From the NCBI GenBank assembly GCA_025463745.1, contig JAODBB010000114.1, forward strand, positions 44,115 to 108,114: a stretch of DNA of 64,000 bases. The letters are read 5' to 3'. The position numbers and the translations under genes are program-made. The stretch comes from Subtercola sp. GTDB lineage: Bacteria > Actinomycetota > Actinomycetes > Actinomycetales > Microbacteriaceae. Below the pieces are notes generated by a model, which was given only the letters and a program-made list of their open reading frames with translations, made no database searches and was not told the origin of the DNA. Positions within the stretch are counted from its first letter, which is position 1; each line of letters starts with the position of its first letter. Shown here piece after piece: positions 46,397-55,688 of this stretch.

Positions 46397-47194
46397 ATGG
46401 AACCTTCGGCCCCCCGATTCGACCCGCCACCTGTCTTCAGCACAGGCAGAATCGGGTTCGAAATCATCGTGGTGCTGGCCCTGTCATTGGGTGCATCTGC
46501 GGTCTATTCGATTGTTCAGCTCATCGACCTGCTGACCAGGCCGACGGCCCTCGGTTCTCAGACCGCCACGATCAACGGCGCGCTCAGCGATCGCGCCTGG
46601 CTCGACCTGACCTACCAACTTCTCGCCATCTTTTTCGCCATCGCTCCCGTTCTGCTGGTCTTCTATCTGCTCACACTCTCGGGCGACAACCCATTCAAAC
46701 GATTGGGGTTCGACGCGACACAGCCGCTGCGCGATCTCGGCCGCGGGTTGTTCTTGCTGCTGCTCATCGGCATCCCGGGTCTCGCGCTGTACTTCGCAGG
46801 GCGGGCCTTCGGCTTCACCGTCAATGTGGTTCCGGCGCCGCTCGACTCGCAATGGTACACCGTGCCCATCTTGATACTCTCGGCGTTGCGAGCCGCCCTG
46901 ACCGAAGAACTCATCGTGGTGGGGTACCTCTTCGAGCGGCTGGGGCGCCTCGGCTGGGGCAAGTGGACGATCATCGTCTCGACCGCGGTGCTGCGGGGCA
47001 GTTATCACCTCTACCAGGGCTTCGGGCCGTTCTTCGGCAACCTCGTGATGGGCATCGTCTTCGGCTGGTTCTATACGCGGTGGGGCCGAACCGTGCCGTT
47101 GGTGATTACGCACTGGATTCTCGACATCGCCTCGTTCGTCGGGTACGCCTGGGCGGTGTCAGTGTTTCCGCAACTGTTCAACGTGCCCAGCTAG
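46397..47194 (+). CDS. CPBP family intramembrane metalloprotease
   Basis: A 265-residue membrane protein with about eight helices. The CPBP (Abi) motifs are present: LRAALTEELIVVGYLFERLG (EExxxR-like second-glutamate region), SYHLYQGFGPFFGNLVMGIV and FYTRWGRTVPLVITHWILDI with the final His. These correspond to the catalytic Glu-Glu, His and His-Asp set of prenyl-endopeptidase-like proteases. The start ATG 46397 follows GGAG with five bases between; an earlier ATG at 46355 is not supported. Substrates unknown; it lies divergent from the peptide transporter. Confidence 0.9.
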   Translation: MEPSAPRFDPPPVFSTGRIGFEIIVVLALSLGASAVYSIVQLIDLLTRPTALGSQTATINGALSDRAWLDLTYQLLAIFFAIAPVLLVFYLLTLSGDNPFKRLGFDATQPLRDLGRGLFLLLLIGIPGLALYFAGRAFGFTVNVVPAPLDSQWYTVPILILSALRAALTEELIVVGYLFERLGRLGWGKWTIIVSTAVLRGSYHLYQGFGPFFGNLVMGIVFGWFYTRWGRTVPLVITHWILDIASFVGYAWAVSVFPQLFNVPS

Positions 47195-47230
47195 CGCCTG
47201 CTCGAGGTCGTCGGCTGTCAGGGCCGGCGC

Positions 47231-47974
47231 TCAGTGCCGGCTGCGGCCACGCGCGCCGCGGATGATCAGCCCGACCACCCCGAGAAGAACCACCAGCCCC
47301 GCTCCCCCGACCAGCAACGTCGCCGTGGCGGGGCTCAGACCCTGTGTGGCGGCCGCCACCGGAGGAGCAGTGGTCGGTGCCGCGGCGAACACCGGAACGG
47401 GCGGAGCCGACGTCTGAAGGCTCGACACGGTCACCAGCACAAGCGCCGTTGCGAACTCATTCGGGCGCGACGAGGCGAACGAACAGACGACGCCGCTCTG
47501 GCCGAGCGGGAAGACCGCCCCCGACGCGACGGCGTCACCGGCGATCGAACAGCCGGTCATCGTCAGACCGGTCGGCACTGTCGGAGTGAACGTGGCGGGT
47601 GCTCCGGCCGCTGTCGAAGCGGTCACGTCGAGAGTGGCCGGCAGAATTCCGGCACCTGTGAATTCGGCACTGACGATGCGGGCTCCCGTGAAATTCGCGC
47701 CCGTGATGGTGGCGCCGTTGAACGTTGAGCCCTGCACGTCGGCAGAACTCAGGTCTGCGTTCGTGAGGTTCGCGCCGTCGAAGTCTGACTGAGCGAGATG
47801 GTCGCCGCTCAGATCGGCGTTCGCGCACTGGCTGCCGCCGGTGACCGGCCCGTCGGCGCTGTGGTTGATCACGCAGCCGTCGCTGGAGTAGACGGGCGTC
47901 GCCGCCAGCGCCGAAGTTGCTGCGCCGAACGAAATGGCGAGCGTGAGGCCTATTTTCAGCAACGTAGTCATCAC
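47231..47974 (-). CDS. Secreted/anchored pentapeptide-repeat protein
   Basis: A 247-residue protein with a cleavable signal (KIGLTLAISFGAATSALA), a cysteine pair (CVINHS and SQCANAD) and about nine A(D/N)LXX pentapeptide steps: NADLSGDHLAQSDFDGANLT and on to TGANFTGARIVSAEFTGAGI. A Thr/Pro/Ala-rich stalk and a C-terminal membrane helix (LLVGGAGLVVLLGVVGLIIR) with basic tail GARGRSRH follow. That makes a surface-anchored beta-helix with no sortase motif. The function is unknown. The first in-frame start is GTG 47974 and an ATG follows directly. Confidence 0.85.
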   Translation of the reverse strand: MMTTLLKIGLTLAISFGAATSALAATPVYSSDGCVINHSADGPVTGGSQCANADLSGDHLAQSDFDGANLTNADLSSADVQGSTFNGATITGANFTGARIVSAEFTGAGILPATLDVTASTAAGAPATFTPTVPTGLTMTGCSIAGDAVASGAVFPLGQSGVVCSFASSRPNEFATALVLVTVSSLQTSAPPVPVFAAAPTTAPPVAAATQGLSPATATLLVGGAGLVVLLGVVGLIIRGARGRSRH

Positions 47975-48005
47975 GTCAATGATAGCCGAATGAGTATTGC
48001 TCGCC

Positions 48006-50921
48006 TTACTCGAACGCCTCCGGCGGTGGGCAGGCGCAGAAGAGATTCCGGTCGCCGTACGCCTGATCCACTCGCCGTACCGGCGGCCAGTACTTGTTCC
48101 TGATCAGCGCCTTCACGGGGAAGACGGCACGCTCGCGGTCGTACGCGTGCATCCACTCGCCTTGTGCGATCGACTGCGCGGTGTGCGGCGCATTTACCAA
48201 CGGATTGTCATCTGCCGGCCACACTCCGTTCACCACCGAGTCAGCTTCAGCCTTGATCAAGATCATCGCGTCGATGAACCGGTCGATCTCGGCCAGGTCT
48301 TCGCTCTCAGTCGGTTCGACCATCAGCGTTCCGGCCACCGGAAAGCTCATCGTGGGCGAGTGGAAGCCGTAGTCGATGAGCCGCTTGGCCACGTCGTCGA
48401 CGGTCACTCCCGTCGCCTCGCGCAACGGCCGCAGATCGAGAATGCACTCGTGAGCTACCAGCCCGTTGTCACCCGAGTAGAGCACGGGAAAATGATCCCG
48501 AAGTCGAGCCGCCACGTAGTTCGCGGCGAGTACGGCTGCCTCGGTGGCCTGTTTGAGCCCGTCAGTGCCCATCATTCGCACGTACGCCCAGCTGATCGGC
48601 AGGATGCTCGAACTGCCGTATGGCGCTGCCGACACCGCTCCACCGGCGTGAACGACCGAGCCGCCACCGGCCACGTCTCCATCGGCCGAGCCGCCACCGG
48701 CCGCCTCTCCCCCCGCCAGGTAATGCTCGGCCTTCTGCGCGAAGTCGTGCCCGGGCAAAAACGGGGCCAAGTGCGCCTTCGCGGCTACCGGCCCGACACC
48801 GGGGCCACCGCCCCCGTGGGGAATGCAGAATGTCTTGTGCAGGTTCAGGTGCGAAACGTCGCCGCCGAACTCGCCGAACCGGGCGAAGCCGAGTACCGCG
48901 TTCAGGTTGGCTCCGTCGACATAGACCTGCGCGCCGGCTTCATGCACCAAACGGCATATCTCCATGATGTCGTGCTCGTAGACGCCGTGGGTCGACGGAT
49001 ACGTGATCATGAGTGCGGCCAGCGCGTCGGCGTGTTCTGCGATTTTGGCTCGCAGGTCATCCAGATCGACGTTGCCGAGCTCGTCGCACGCGACGACCAC
49101 GACGCGCATGCCGGCGAGCACCGCCGAGGCGGCATTCGTGCCGTGGGCGCTCGAGGGAATGAGGCAGACGAGCCGGTTGTGCTCGCCCCGGGACTGGTGA
49201 TAACCCCGGATGGCCAGCAAGCCGGCGAGCTCACCCTGGCTGCCGGCGTTCGGCTGCAGAGACACCGAGTCGTAGCCAGTCACTTCGGCGAGCCACGATT
49301 CGAGCTGATCGATCAGCTCGAGATACCCCTCGACATCGGCACGGGGGGCGAACGGATGGAGCCCGGCGAACTCGGGCCAGCTCACCGCCTCCATCTCGGT
49401 GGCGGCGTTCAGCTTCATCGTGCACGAGCCCAGCGGAATCATTCCGCGATCGAGCGCGTAGTCGTAGTCGGCGAGGCGCTTGAGGTAGCGCATCATGCTC
49501 GTCTCCGAGCGGTACGTGTTGAAAACCGGGTGGGTGAGAAAAGCGCTGGTGCGCCGCACGCCGGCCGGCAGGCTCGGCTGGCGCTTGCCGCCCGTGGCCC
49601 CGTCGGTACCGCCGAGCGCCGCGGCGACCTGCCGCAGGTCGTGCGCGGTGGTCGTTTCGTCGACCGAGATACTGAGCGTGTCGTCATCGACGACATGGAG
49701 CAGGTATCCACGCTCATACGCGCGATCGGCGGCCGCCCGAGCGCTGCCGGGCAGCCGCACCGTGATCGTGTCGAAGAAGTCATCGTGAACGAGGGTGTGG
49801 CCACCGGATCGCAACAGGGCCGCCAGCTCGACGGCCCGGCCGTTCACTTCACGGGCGATCGCCGTCAGCCCCTCCGGGCCGTGGTACACCGCGTACATAC
49901 CGGCCATCACGGCGAGCAGCACCTGCGCAGTGCAGATGTTCGACGTGGCCTTCTCGCGGCGGATGTGCTGTTCGCGCGCCTGCAGACTGAGGCGATAGGC
50001 GCGATTGCCGACAGCATCCACACTCACCCCCACCAGACGACCCGGCAGCTGACGCTCGAGCCCCTGACGAACGGCCATATACCCGGCGTGCGGGCCGCCG
50101 AACCCCATCGGCACACCGAAGCGCTGACTGGTGCCGACGGCGACATCAGCGCCGAGTTCGCCCGGTGACATCAGCAGGGTCAGCGCCAGCAGATCGGCCG
50201 CCACGACAGCGAGGCCGCCTTCAGCGTGTGCTTGGGCGATGACGGCAGACGGATTCCAGACCCGCCCAGAGGCGCCCGGATACTGCACGAACACGCCGAA
50301 AGCGTCGGGCAGGTCGGCGGCCGAAACCGTCGCCAGGTCGAGTTCGACGAGTTCGATACCGACGGCCTCGGCTCGTGAAACCAGGAGCTGCTTGGTCTGC
50401 GGCAGCGCATCCGAATCGACCACGAAGACCGTCGACTTCGACTTACTGGCTCGGCGAGCGAGCAGCATGCCCTCGACCACCGCCGTACCTTCGTCGAGCA
50501 TCGACGCATTCGACGTGGTCAGGCCCGTCAGCTCGGCCACCATGGTCTGAAAGTTGATGAGCGCCTCGAGCCGCCCCTGCGAGATCTCGGGCTGGTACGG
50601 AGTGTAGGCGGTGTACCAGCTCGGGTTCTCGAACACGTTGCGCTTGATCACTGCGGGGGTGATCGTGTCGTAATACCCCAGCCCGATGAGCGAGCGTTTC
50701 ACAGAGTTGCGGTCGGCGAGAACTCGAAGCTCCGCAGACACCTCACGCTCGCTCGCCGGGCTCGGGATGACCGACCGTTGCCCTAGGCTCTGAGTCTGAA
50801 TCGACTGCGGAACAGCCGCCTCGACGAGCTTCGTGACCGTGTCGTAACCGAGCACCTCGAGCATTCTCGCCTGCGACTGCAGGTCGGTTCCGATGTGGCG
50901 TTCGACGAAGGGTGCGCTCAT
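48006..50921 (-). CDS. gcvP: Glycine dehydrogenase (decarboxylating), P protein of glycine cleavage
   Basis: A 971-residue homodimeric-type P protein that decarboxylates glycine with PLP and passes the aminomethyl group to lipoyl-GcvH. Marks are N-terminal [29 protein letters not shown], the PLP-lysine in [20 protein letters not shown] and [18 protein letters not shown] Gly/Ala-rich insert ([20 protein letters not shown]) sits after that lysine. It is third in gcvT-gcvH-gcvP, 4 bp after gcvH, with tandem glycine riboswitch control. Confidence 0.97.
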   Translation of the reverse strand: MSAPFVERHIGTDLQSQARMLEVLGYDTVTKLVEAAVPQSIQTQSLGQRSVIPSPASEREVSAELRVLADRNSVKRSLIGLGYYDTITPAVIKRNVFENPSWYTAYTPYQPEISQGRLEALINFQTMVAELTGLTTSNASMLDEGTAVVEGMLLARRASKSKSTVFVVDSDALPQTKQLLVSRAEAVGIELVELDLATVSAADLPDAFGVFVQYPGASGRVWNPSAVIAQAHAEGGLAVVAADLLALTLLMSPGELGADVAVGTSQRFGVPMGFGGPHAGYMAVRQGLERQLPGRLVGVSVDAVGNRAYRLSLQAREQHIRREKATSNICTAQVLLAVMAGMYAVYHGPEGLTAIAREVNGRAVELAALLRSGGHTLVHDDFFDTITVRLPGSARAAADRAYERGYLLHVVDDDTLSISVDETTTAHDLRQVAAALGGTDGATGGKRQPSLPAGVRRTSAFLTHPVFNTYRSETSMMRYLKRLADYDYALDRGMIPLGSCTMKLNAATEMEAVSWPEFAGLHPFAPRADVEGYLELIDQLESWLAEVTGYDSVSLQPNAGSQGELAGLLAIRGYHQSRGEHNRLVCLIPSSAHGTNAASAVLAGMRVVVVACDELGNVDLDDLRAKIAEHADALAALMITYPSTHGVYEHDIMEICRLVHEAGAQVYVDGANLNAVLGFARFGEFGGDVSHLNLHKTFCIPHGGGGPGVGPVAAKAHLAPFLPGHDFAQKAEHYLAGGEAAGGGSADGDVAGGGSVVHAGGAVSAAPYGSSSILPISWAYVRMMGTDGLKQATEAAVLAANYVAARLRDHFPVLYSGDNGLVAHECILDLRPLREATGVTVDDVAKRLIDYGFHSPTMSFPVAGTLMVEPTESEDLAEIDRFIDAMILIKAEADSVVNGVWPADDNPLVNAPHTAQSIAQGEWMHAYDRERAVFPVKALIRNKYWPPVRRVDQAYGDRNLFCACPPPEAFE

Positions 50922-50925
50922 GAAA

Positions 50926-51354
50926 TCAGGCTCCCGCTCGGTCGGTCTCGGCGTCGGTGAGCGCGTCGTCCCCGAGCAGCGCCTGGTATTCGCTGAAGGT
51001 CAGCAACTCAGGCAGCTCGGCGAACTCCACCCGGATGAGCCAGCCCTCGCCGAAGGGATCGCTGTTGACAAGTTCGGGCGAGTCTTCGACCGCGGAGTTC
51101 TTCTCCACCACGATGCCGTTCAGGGGCGCGAACAGTTCGCCGACCGATTTCGTCGATTCGATCTCGCCGACGACGGTGCCGTCGGCGATCTCGGCGCCGA
51201 CCTCGGGAAGGTCGACGTACACGACATCGCCGAGCTGACCGGCAGCATACGAGGTGATGCCGATGGTGGCCGTCGCGGGGCCGTCGTCGGAGACGGGCTC
51301 GAGTCGAATCCACTCGTGCTCGCTAGTGAATTTGAGGGCGGAGTACTCGGTCAC
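50926..51354 (-). CDS. gcvH: Glycine cleavage system H protein
   Basis: A 142-residue lipoyl carrier. The lipoylated lysine is in [19 protein letters not shown]. Also diagnostic are SEHEWIRLE near the N-terminus and [10 protein letters not shown] near the C-terminus. GTG start at 51354, two bases after the gcvT stop. It has an N-terminal Glu/Asp-rich segment and a short acidic C-terminal extension ([11 protein letters not shown]). Shuttles methylamine, then reduced lipoate, between the P, T and L proteins. Confidence 0.96.
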   Translation of the reverse strand: MTEYSALKFTSEHEWIRLEPVSDDGPATATIGITSYAAGQLGDVVYVDLPEVGAEIADGTVVGEIESTKSVGELFAPLNGIVVEKNSAVEDSPELVNSDPFGEGWLIRVEFAELPELLTFSEYQALLGDDALTDAETDRAGA

Positions 51355-51356
51355 GG

Positions 51357-52553
51357 TCAGTCTCTCTTTCTGCGGTAGAACGGCACGGGGGTGACACGAA
51401 AGGTCAGGCGTTTGCCCCGAACATCCACCGAGAGCTCGGTATCGGTTTCGGCGAACGCCGGGTCGAGGTAGGCCAGAGCGATCGGAACACCGAGCGTCGG
51501 CGAGAGCACGCCACTAGTGATCTCACCGATCGCATCGGCCGAATCGTCTGTAGCGAACAGGGGGTAGCCGGCCCGCGCGGCGCGCTTGCCGTTGCCGACG
51601 AGGCCGACGAGCACGCGCGGCGGCGGCGCTGGTTCTGGTGGTTCGTGCATGTCGGAGCTGGTGCTCGGGTCGCTCGTGGCCGCCGCCTCGAGCGCGGCGC
51701 GGCCCACGAAGTCGCCCTTGCTGAAGTTCGGCACCCGGCCGAGCCCGGCTTGCGCTGGTGTGGTGTCGAGGCCGAGTTCGTGGCCATAGAGCGGCATGCC
51801 CGCTTCGAGGCGCAGGGTGTCGCGCGAAGCGAGCCCCGCCTGGGTCAGTCCCAACGGTTCGCCGGCCGCCATCAGCTCACGCCACAAGGCGGGCGCGAGT
51901 GCCGCGTCGACATAGAGTTCGAAGCCGTCTTCTCCGGTGTATCCGGTTCGGGCGACGAGCAACGGCTCACCCGCATACGAGGCCTGCAGCGACCAGTAGT
52001 ACTTCAGAGCGGCGAGGGGATGTGCATCCGGAGCCTGTTCGGCCGCCTCGGCGAACGAGATACCCGCGGTCGCCAGCACGATGTGACGCGCGCGGGGCCC
52101 CTGCACCGCGATGAGTGCGGTGTTGTCGCTCTGGTCTGTCACCTCGACGTCGAACCCGGTGCTGCGTTCGCGAAGGGCCTCGAGAGCAGCGAGATGATTG
52201 CCCGCGTTCGCCACGACCAGAAAGGCCGAGTCGCCGGTTCGGTAGACGACGACATCGTCGACGATCGTGCCGTGTTCGGTCAGGAGCAGGCTGTACTTGG
52301 CCTGCCCGAGCGCGATGCTCGAGAGCTTGCCGGCCAACGCGTAGTCGAGAAAGGCCGCCGCTTGGGGGCCCCTGATGCTGAGCTCGGCCATATGCGAGAG
52401 ATCGAATATACCGGCGGCGGTTCGAACTGCCGCGTGTTCGGTCAGATCGCTGGAGTAACGCACCGGCATCTGCCAACCGGCGAAGTCGGTGAAAGTGGCG
52501 TTCGCTTCGACGTGTACGTCGTGGAGTGGAGAGAGGGTGAAGTCTGCGGTCAT
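51357..52553 (-). CDS. gcvT: Aminomethyltransferase (T protein of glycine cleavage)
   Basis: A 398-residue folate-dependent aminomethyltransferase. N-terminal [27 protein letters not shown] is typical; [16 protein letters not shown] and [12 protein letters not shown] are conserved. An AGGAG with five bases before the ATG fixes the start. The C-terminal domain carries a Pro/Glu-rich insert ([14 protein letters not shown]). First gene of the operon, directly behind the glycine riboswitch. Confidence 0.96.
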   Translation of the reverse strand: MTADFTLSPLHDVHVEANATFTDFAGWQMPVRYSSDLTEHAAVRTAAGIFDLSHMAELSIRGPQAAAFLDYALAGKLSSIALGQAKYSLLLTEHGTIVDDVVVYRTGDSAFLVVANAGNHLAALEALRERSTGFDVEVTDQSDNTALIAVQGPRARHIVLATAGISFAEAAEQAPDAHPLAALKYYWSLQASYAGEPLLVARTGYTGEDGFELYVDAALAPALWRELMAAGEPLGLTQAGLASRDTLRLEAGMPLYGHELGLDTTPAQAGLGRVPNFSKGDFVGRAALEAAATSDPSTSSDMHEPPEPAPPPRVLVGLVGNGKRAARAGYPLFATDDSADAIGEITSGVLSPTLGVPIALAYLDPAFAETDTELSVDVRGKRLTFRVTPVPFYRRKRD

Positions 52554-52628
52554 GAGTTCTCCTGATCATTACCGGCTGCGTATTGTGGCAGATCGGTCTC
52601 GGTCAGCAGGGCCCGATCGGGCCCTACG

Positions 52629-52856
52629 AACTCCCCCTCTGTCATGGTGCCTGAGAGTTTCACTCCCCCTGCTGTCACGCATGTACTGTCGCGCGCACAA
52701 AGGGAGCTTTCACCGTGGGCGAGCCGTCTGGAAGAGAGCGGCTGCTTTTCAGAGTGGCCAGTTCAGCGCGGTACTTCAGACCTGAGAGATTATTGGAGAG
52801 AATTGCTCCTTCGGTGCCCGTTTCGTGGCTCAACACCACATTCGGGCTCTCCCGCG
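52629..52856 (-). ncRNA. Tandem glycine riboswitch
   Basis: On the minus strand the leader of gcvT holds two consecutive glycine aptamers. The first runs from GCGGGAGAGCCC through CACCGAAGGAGCAA to TCTCTCAGG. The second runs from about GACGGCTCGCCC and ACGGTGAAAGCTCCC to CTCTCAGGCACCATGACAGA (ending near GGGGGAG). A GC-rich GGGCCCGATCGGGCCC follows just before gcvT and could be the switchable stem. Glycine binding is expected to turn on gcvTHP. Confidence 0.93.
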
Positions 52857-52918
52857 CCGACCTTTCGGCCGACAGTATTCAGTTGTGGGTTATTCGTGCC
52901 AGCTTAGCGGGCAAGACC

Positions 52919-53683
52919 CTACGACCGAGGAGAATGATCGCCGCGGGCGCGTCGAACGACGTAGAACAGCACCGCAGACAGGGCCGCGAGAGCCCCGACA
53001 CCCGCCACGATGGTGAGCGGCAGCGCCAGCCCCGAATCATCGTTCGAGTCGGCAGGAACGGCCGAGAGAATGGTCATCGTGGGCTCTGGCTCTGAGGTCG
53101 CCGTTTCTGCTCCGCCCGTTTGGCCGCCTTCGCCGACCTGACCCGACGGAGCCGTCTGGCCTGGCTGGGGTGTCGACGAGTCGCCCACCTGAGACGCCGC
53201 AGCCGGAATACCCGACCATGCCGCGCCGCAGTCGGGCGGCCCGCTGTACGCAGGAGCCGCTACCGTGACGGCCTTCGGTTGCCAGGTGAACGAGTAGGTG
53301 CCCGAGATCGGATGCCCGTCATCAGCGACCACTCGCCAGGTGACGTCGTATCGGCCGGCCTCACCGAGTGCGACCCCGGTGCTGGCATCGCTGCCCGTGA
53401 CAGTCACACAGCCGGATTCGTGGTGGCCGCCATCGGCGTCTGTCACCTCGATGGCGAAGCCGCTTGTGCTCGAACCCAGGGTGAGCAGTTCATCGCTGAA
53501 GGTCACCGTCACGGTGTCGATGGGTTTCGTCACCACCTCGCTGTTGTACGGGCGCGACGAGACGACGTTGTCGTGAGCGAACGCGGGCGCAGCCGCAGAC
53601 GCAGTACCGACGCCCGCCAAAACGAGCCCTGCCAGCAGCCCGAGCCCGAGAAGTCGCGGGGAATCGAGGTGGGGAATTCGCAC
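52919..53683 (-). CDS. CopC-domain copper-binding/resistance protein, membrane anchored
   Basis: A 254-residue protein with a signal peptide (LLAGLVLAGVGTASAAAPAF) whose cleavage leaves AHDNVVSSRP, with the N-terminal His of CopC copper sites. Conserved segments are TVTVTFSDELL and WRVVADDGHPISGTYSFTW, with the second histidine. A Ser/Thr/Gly-rich spacer and a C-terminal helix (LPLTIVAGVGALAALSAVLF) with a basic end anchor it. GTG start at 53683. It is alone among its neighbours (no CopD/YcnI next door), so its exact role is uncertain. Confidence 0.9.
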   Translation of the reverse strand: MRIPHLDSPRLLGLGLLAGLVLAGVGTASAAAPAFAHDNVVSSRPYNSEVVTKPIDTVTVTFSDELLTLGSSTSGFAIEVTDADGGHHESGCVTVTGSDASTGVALGEAGRYDVTWRVVADDGHPISGTYSFTWQPKAVTVAAPAYSGPPDCGAAWSGIPAAASQVGDSSTPQPGQTAPSGQVGEGGQTGGAETATSEPEPTMTILSAVPADSNDDSGLALPLTIVAGVGALAALSAVLFYVVRRARGDHSPRS

Positions 53684-53771
53684 AAACCAACGATAACCGG
53701 CAGCACCTTTGCAGCACGGTAGAGCGAGCGGATGCTCAGCGGACTAGCGGGTTTGACACACCGACGCGGGG

Positions 53772-53797
53772 GCTCGGCACGAGACCTCGTGCCGAGC
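53772..53797 (-). terminator. Hairpin downstream of the DUF4190 gene
   Basis: GCTCGGCACGAG (53772-53783) is complementary to CTCGTGCCGAGC (53786-53797), giving a stem with an effectively tiny loop. It lies between the DUF4190 gene and copC on the minus strand and probably terminates the former. Confidence 0.65.
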
Positions 53798-53819
53798 GGT
53801 CACGAACGCTCACGCACGG

Positions 53820-54083
53820 TCACGAGCTGGCGTTGAAGCTCAGAATGATGCTGATCAGGCCGATCACTGTCGAGGCGACGCCGATCCAGAGCCCGAACAG
53901 AGCGAGCAGGCGCCCTGACCCTGTGATGCGCGACTGACGTAGCCCGAGAAAGCCGACGACGGCTCCGATGATGCTGATGAGCAAAAACGGATTGAACAGA
54001 AACGAAACGATGCTGAGCACCAGACTGGCGATGGCCAGGCCGTTGGTGCGACGGACGACAGGGGAGCCAGAGGGAGTTGTCAT
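53820..54083 (-). CDS. Small DUF4190-like membrane protein
   Basis: An 87-residue protein with three hydrophobic segments: GLAIASLVLSIVSFLFNPFL, LISIIGAVVGFLGLRQS and LFGLWIGVASTVIGLISIIL. The pattern (ASLVLSIVS followed by a Gly-rich helix and ARxS) fits DUF4190 or a related small actinobacterial family. Function unknown. It sits just ahead of a hairpin. Confidence 0.72.
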   Translation of the reverse strand: MTTPSGSPVVRRTNGLAIASLVLSIVSFLFNPFLLISIIGAVVGFLGLRQSRITGSGRLLALFGLWIGVASTVIGLISIILSFNASS

Positions 54084-54110
54084 GGCCCTCAGAGTAATGC
54101 ACCGACTGCC

Positions 54111-55559
54111 TCAGTCGGCGGCGGGTTTTTCGCGCGGCTGCGGAAAGCCGCAGAAGAGCGACTCGGGATCGAAAGCGGTGATCAGCTGCGAGACCCGCGC
54201 CCAATCGCCAGGAGCGAACGACCCACTGGTGCGCGAGGCGTCGTATCGCAGATCGGCCTCGCTCAGAAAGTGTCCGCTGGCGGTGGGCTCGAGCACGCTT
54301 CGCAGTTCGGTGAGCCAGGCCAGATTGGCCGCATCGTCGGCGCTGTCGTTCCACATCACGTACGGCACGACCAGGCTGCGGTCGTGCATCCCGAATGCCG
54401 CCTCGCCCTTCGGCAACAGCTCGGCTCCGTGGCCGTTCTTCGGCATTCCCGAGAGGATGTATGAGGCTCCAGAAGGTGCCCGTGTGATGAGCTCGGCAAG
54501 GGGCTCGAGCGCATCGTGAATGTCGAGCGGGTTCCAGAAGGTGTCGGCGAGGTAGCGGTACCCTTCGGGGTAGGTGGCGTCGACGGGTTCGTGCAGCGAG
54601 TCGAAGGCCACCGGCAGCGCCTCGAGGTGGTCGAGGGCAGGCACCCCGGGGCCCGGGTCGTCGGAGAAGGCACGGAGGGCTTCTCGAGCCGCGCCGGCAT
54701 TGTCGGTGAAGGCAGTGGCGGCTACTCCCACCACGAACGGCACCGAAGCGGAGGTCGCCCCGGGCCGACCCGGGCCGGCCATGACGAGCGAGACTTCGAC
54801 GTTGCTCGGCAGCGAGGCAGAAACGCGGCTCACCCAGCGGGTGACGGCCGAGAGATCGGTGAGCGCGAACATCCACGTCGACAAACGAATCGCGCCTGGC
54901 AACGGCTGCAGCTCGAGTTCGAACTCAGTCACGATGCCCGGAAACCCGGGGCCCGAACCACGAGCGAGCCAAAACAGATCGGGGTTGGAGGTAGCCGAGG
55001 CGACAACGATCTCACCCGAGGCGAGAACCACCCGCAGGCTGCGGATGGAGAAACACGACGGCAGCCAGTGACCCCAGTTCACACCGAGGCCCCCACCGAG
55101 CAAGAACCCCCCGAGCGCGGGCGTGCCGCAATGCCCGACGGGGAACGCCAGGCCGTGCGCTACCAGTTCTTTCGACAGGCGTTCGCCCCTGACCGCGGGG
55201 CCGACCGTCGCCGTGCGGGCCTCGACGTTCACCGAGATGCCGTCGAACGCAGCCAGGTCGACGAGCACACTCGCCTCCCGCACCGACGAGGCGATCCAGC
55301 TGTGGCCGCCCGAGCGGATGGCGACCTTCGTGCCCGACTGTGCCGCCGCGCGCACGATAGCAACGACGTCGGTCTCGGTCTTCGGCGCGACCACAAGGTC
55401 GGGTTCACCGCTGAAACGGGGATTGTCGACACTGAGCTTGTTGAAGAGGCCCTCGTACACCGCTTCGGCGAATCCCGGGTCGTCGCGCGTCAGCCGCGAA
55501 TAGCCGGCGGTCGCCTGGGAGTCGGGCAGGGTCGGCACAGGGTCAGGCATGGTCGTCAT
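54111..55559 (-). CDS. FAD-binding oxidoreductase, BBE type with bicovalent flavin
   Basis: About 482 residues. A PCMH-type FAD domain (DLVVAPKTETDVVAIVRAA) has both covalent-flavin ligands: His in IRSGGHSWIASS and Cys in FPVGHCGTPALGGFLLGGGL. A C-terminal berberine-bridge-like segment follows. These enzymes oxidise sugars, alcohols or alkaloids and give electrons to oxygen or another acceptor. The start is ATG 55559 (or 55550); no clear ribosome site is seen and extension to 55607 is unsupported. It lies behind the ferric-reductase-like gene and a tiny ORF, so it may be part of one redox unit. Confidence 0.87.
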   Translation of the reverse strand: MTTMPDPVPTLPDSQATAGYSRLTRDDPGFAEAVYEGLFNKLSVDNPRFSGEPDLVVAPKTETDVVAIVRAAAQSGTKVAIRSGGHSWIASSVREASVLVDLAAFDGISVNVEARTATVGPAVRGERLSKELVAHGLAFPVGHCGTPALGGFLLGGGLGVNWGHWLPSCFSIRSLRVVLASGEIVVASATSNPDLFWLARGSGPGFPGIVTEFELELQPLPGAIRLSTWMFALTDLSAVTRWVSRVSASLPSNVEVSLVMAGPGRPGATSASVPFVVGVAATAFTDNAGAAREALRAFSDDPGPGVPALDHLEALPVAFDSLHEPVDATYPEGYRYLADTFWNPLDIHDALEPLAELITRAPSGASYILSGMPKNGHGAELLPKGEAAFGMHDRSLVVPYVMWNDSADDAANLAWLTELRSVLEPTASGHFLSEADLRYDASRTSGSFAPGDWARVSQLITAFDPESLFCGFPQPREKPAAD

Positions 55560-55584
55560 GCTATCGGTCAGCGCAGCACACGAC

Positions 55585-55686
55585 CTAGAGCCTCGTTTGG
55601 GCGACAAAGGCCCAGGCCACGCAGGCGCCGATCACCACAACCGCCACGGCGAGAGTCGCCCAGAGGGCCGCTCGTTCGCGCCACAC
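55585..55686 (-). CDS. 33-residue single-helix membrane peptide (candidate)
   Basis: GTG start two bases after the stop of the ferric-reductase-like gene; stop 25 bp ahead of the flavin oxidase start. The product is VWRERAALW followed by a strong hydrophobic helix (ATLAVAVVVIGACVAWAFVA) and QTRL. Positive charges lie N-terminal. It is too short for automated calls. Position, hydrophobic coherence and tight packing support a real small protein; no homologue known to me. It may be a stabiliser or anchor of the flanking enzyme. Confidence 0.45.
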   Translation of the reverse strand: MWRERAALWATLAVAVVVIGACVAWAFVAQTRL

Positions 55687-55688
55687 GA

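Noticed and set aside
47997..50168. Long plus-strand open frame (723 codons) opposite gcvP
   Set aside because: Shadow of gcvP; composition is typical of antisense frames and it has no ribosome site or recognisable domain.
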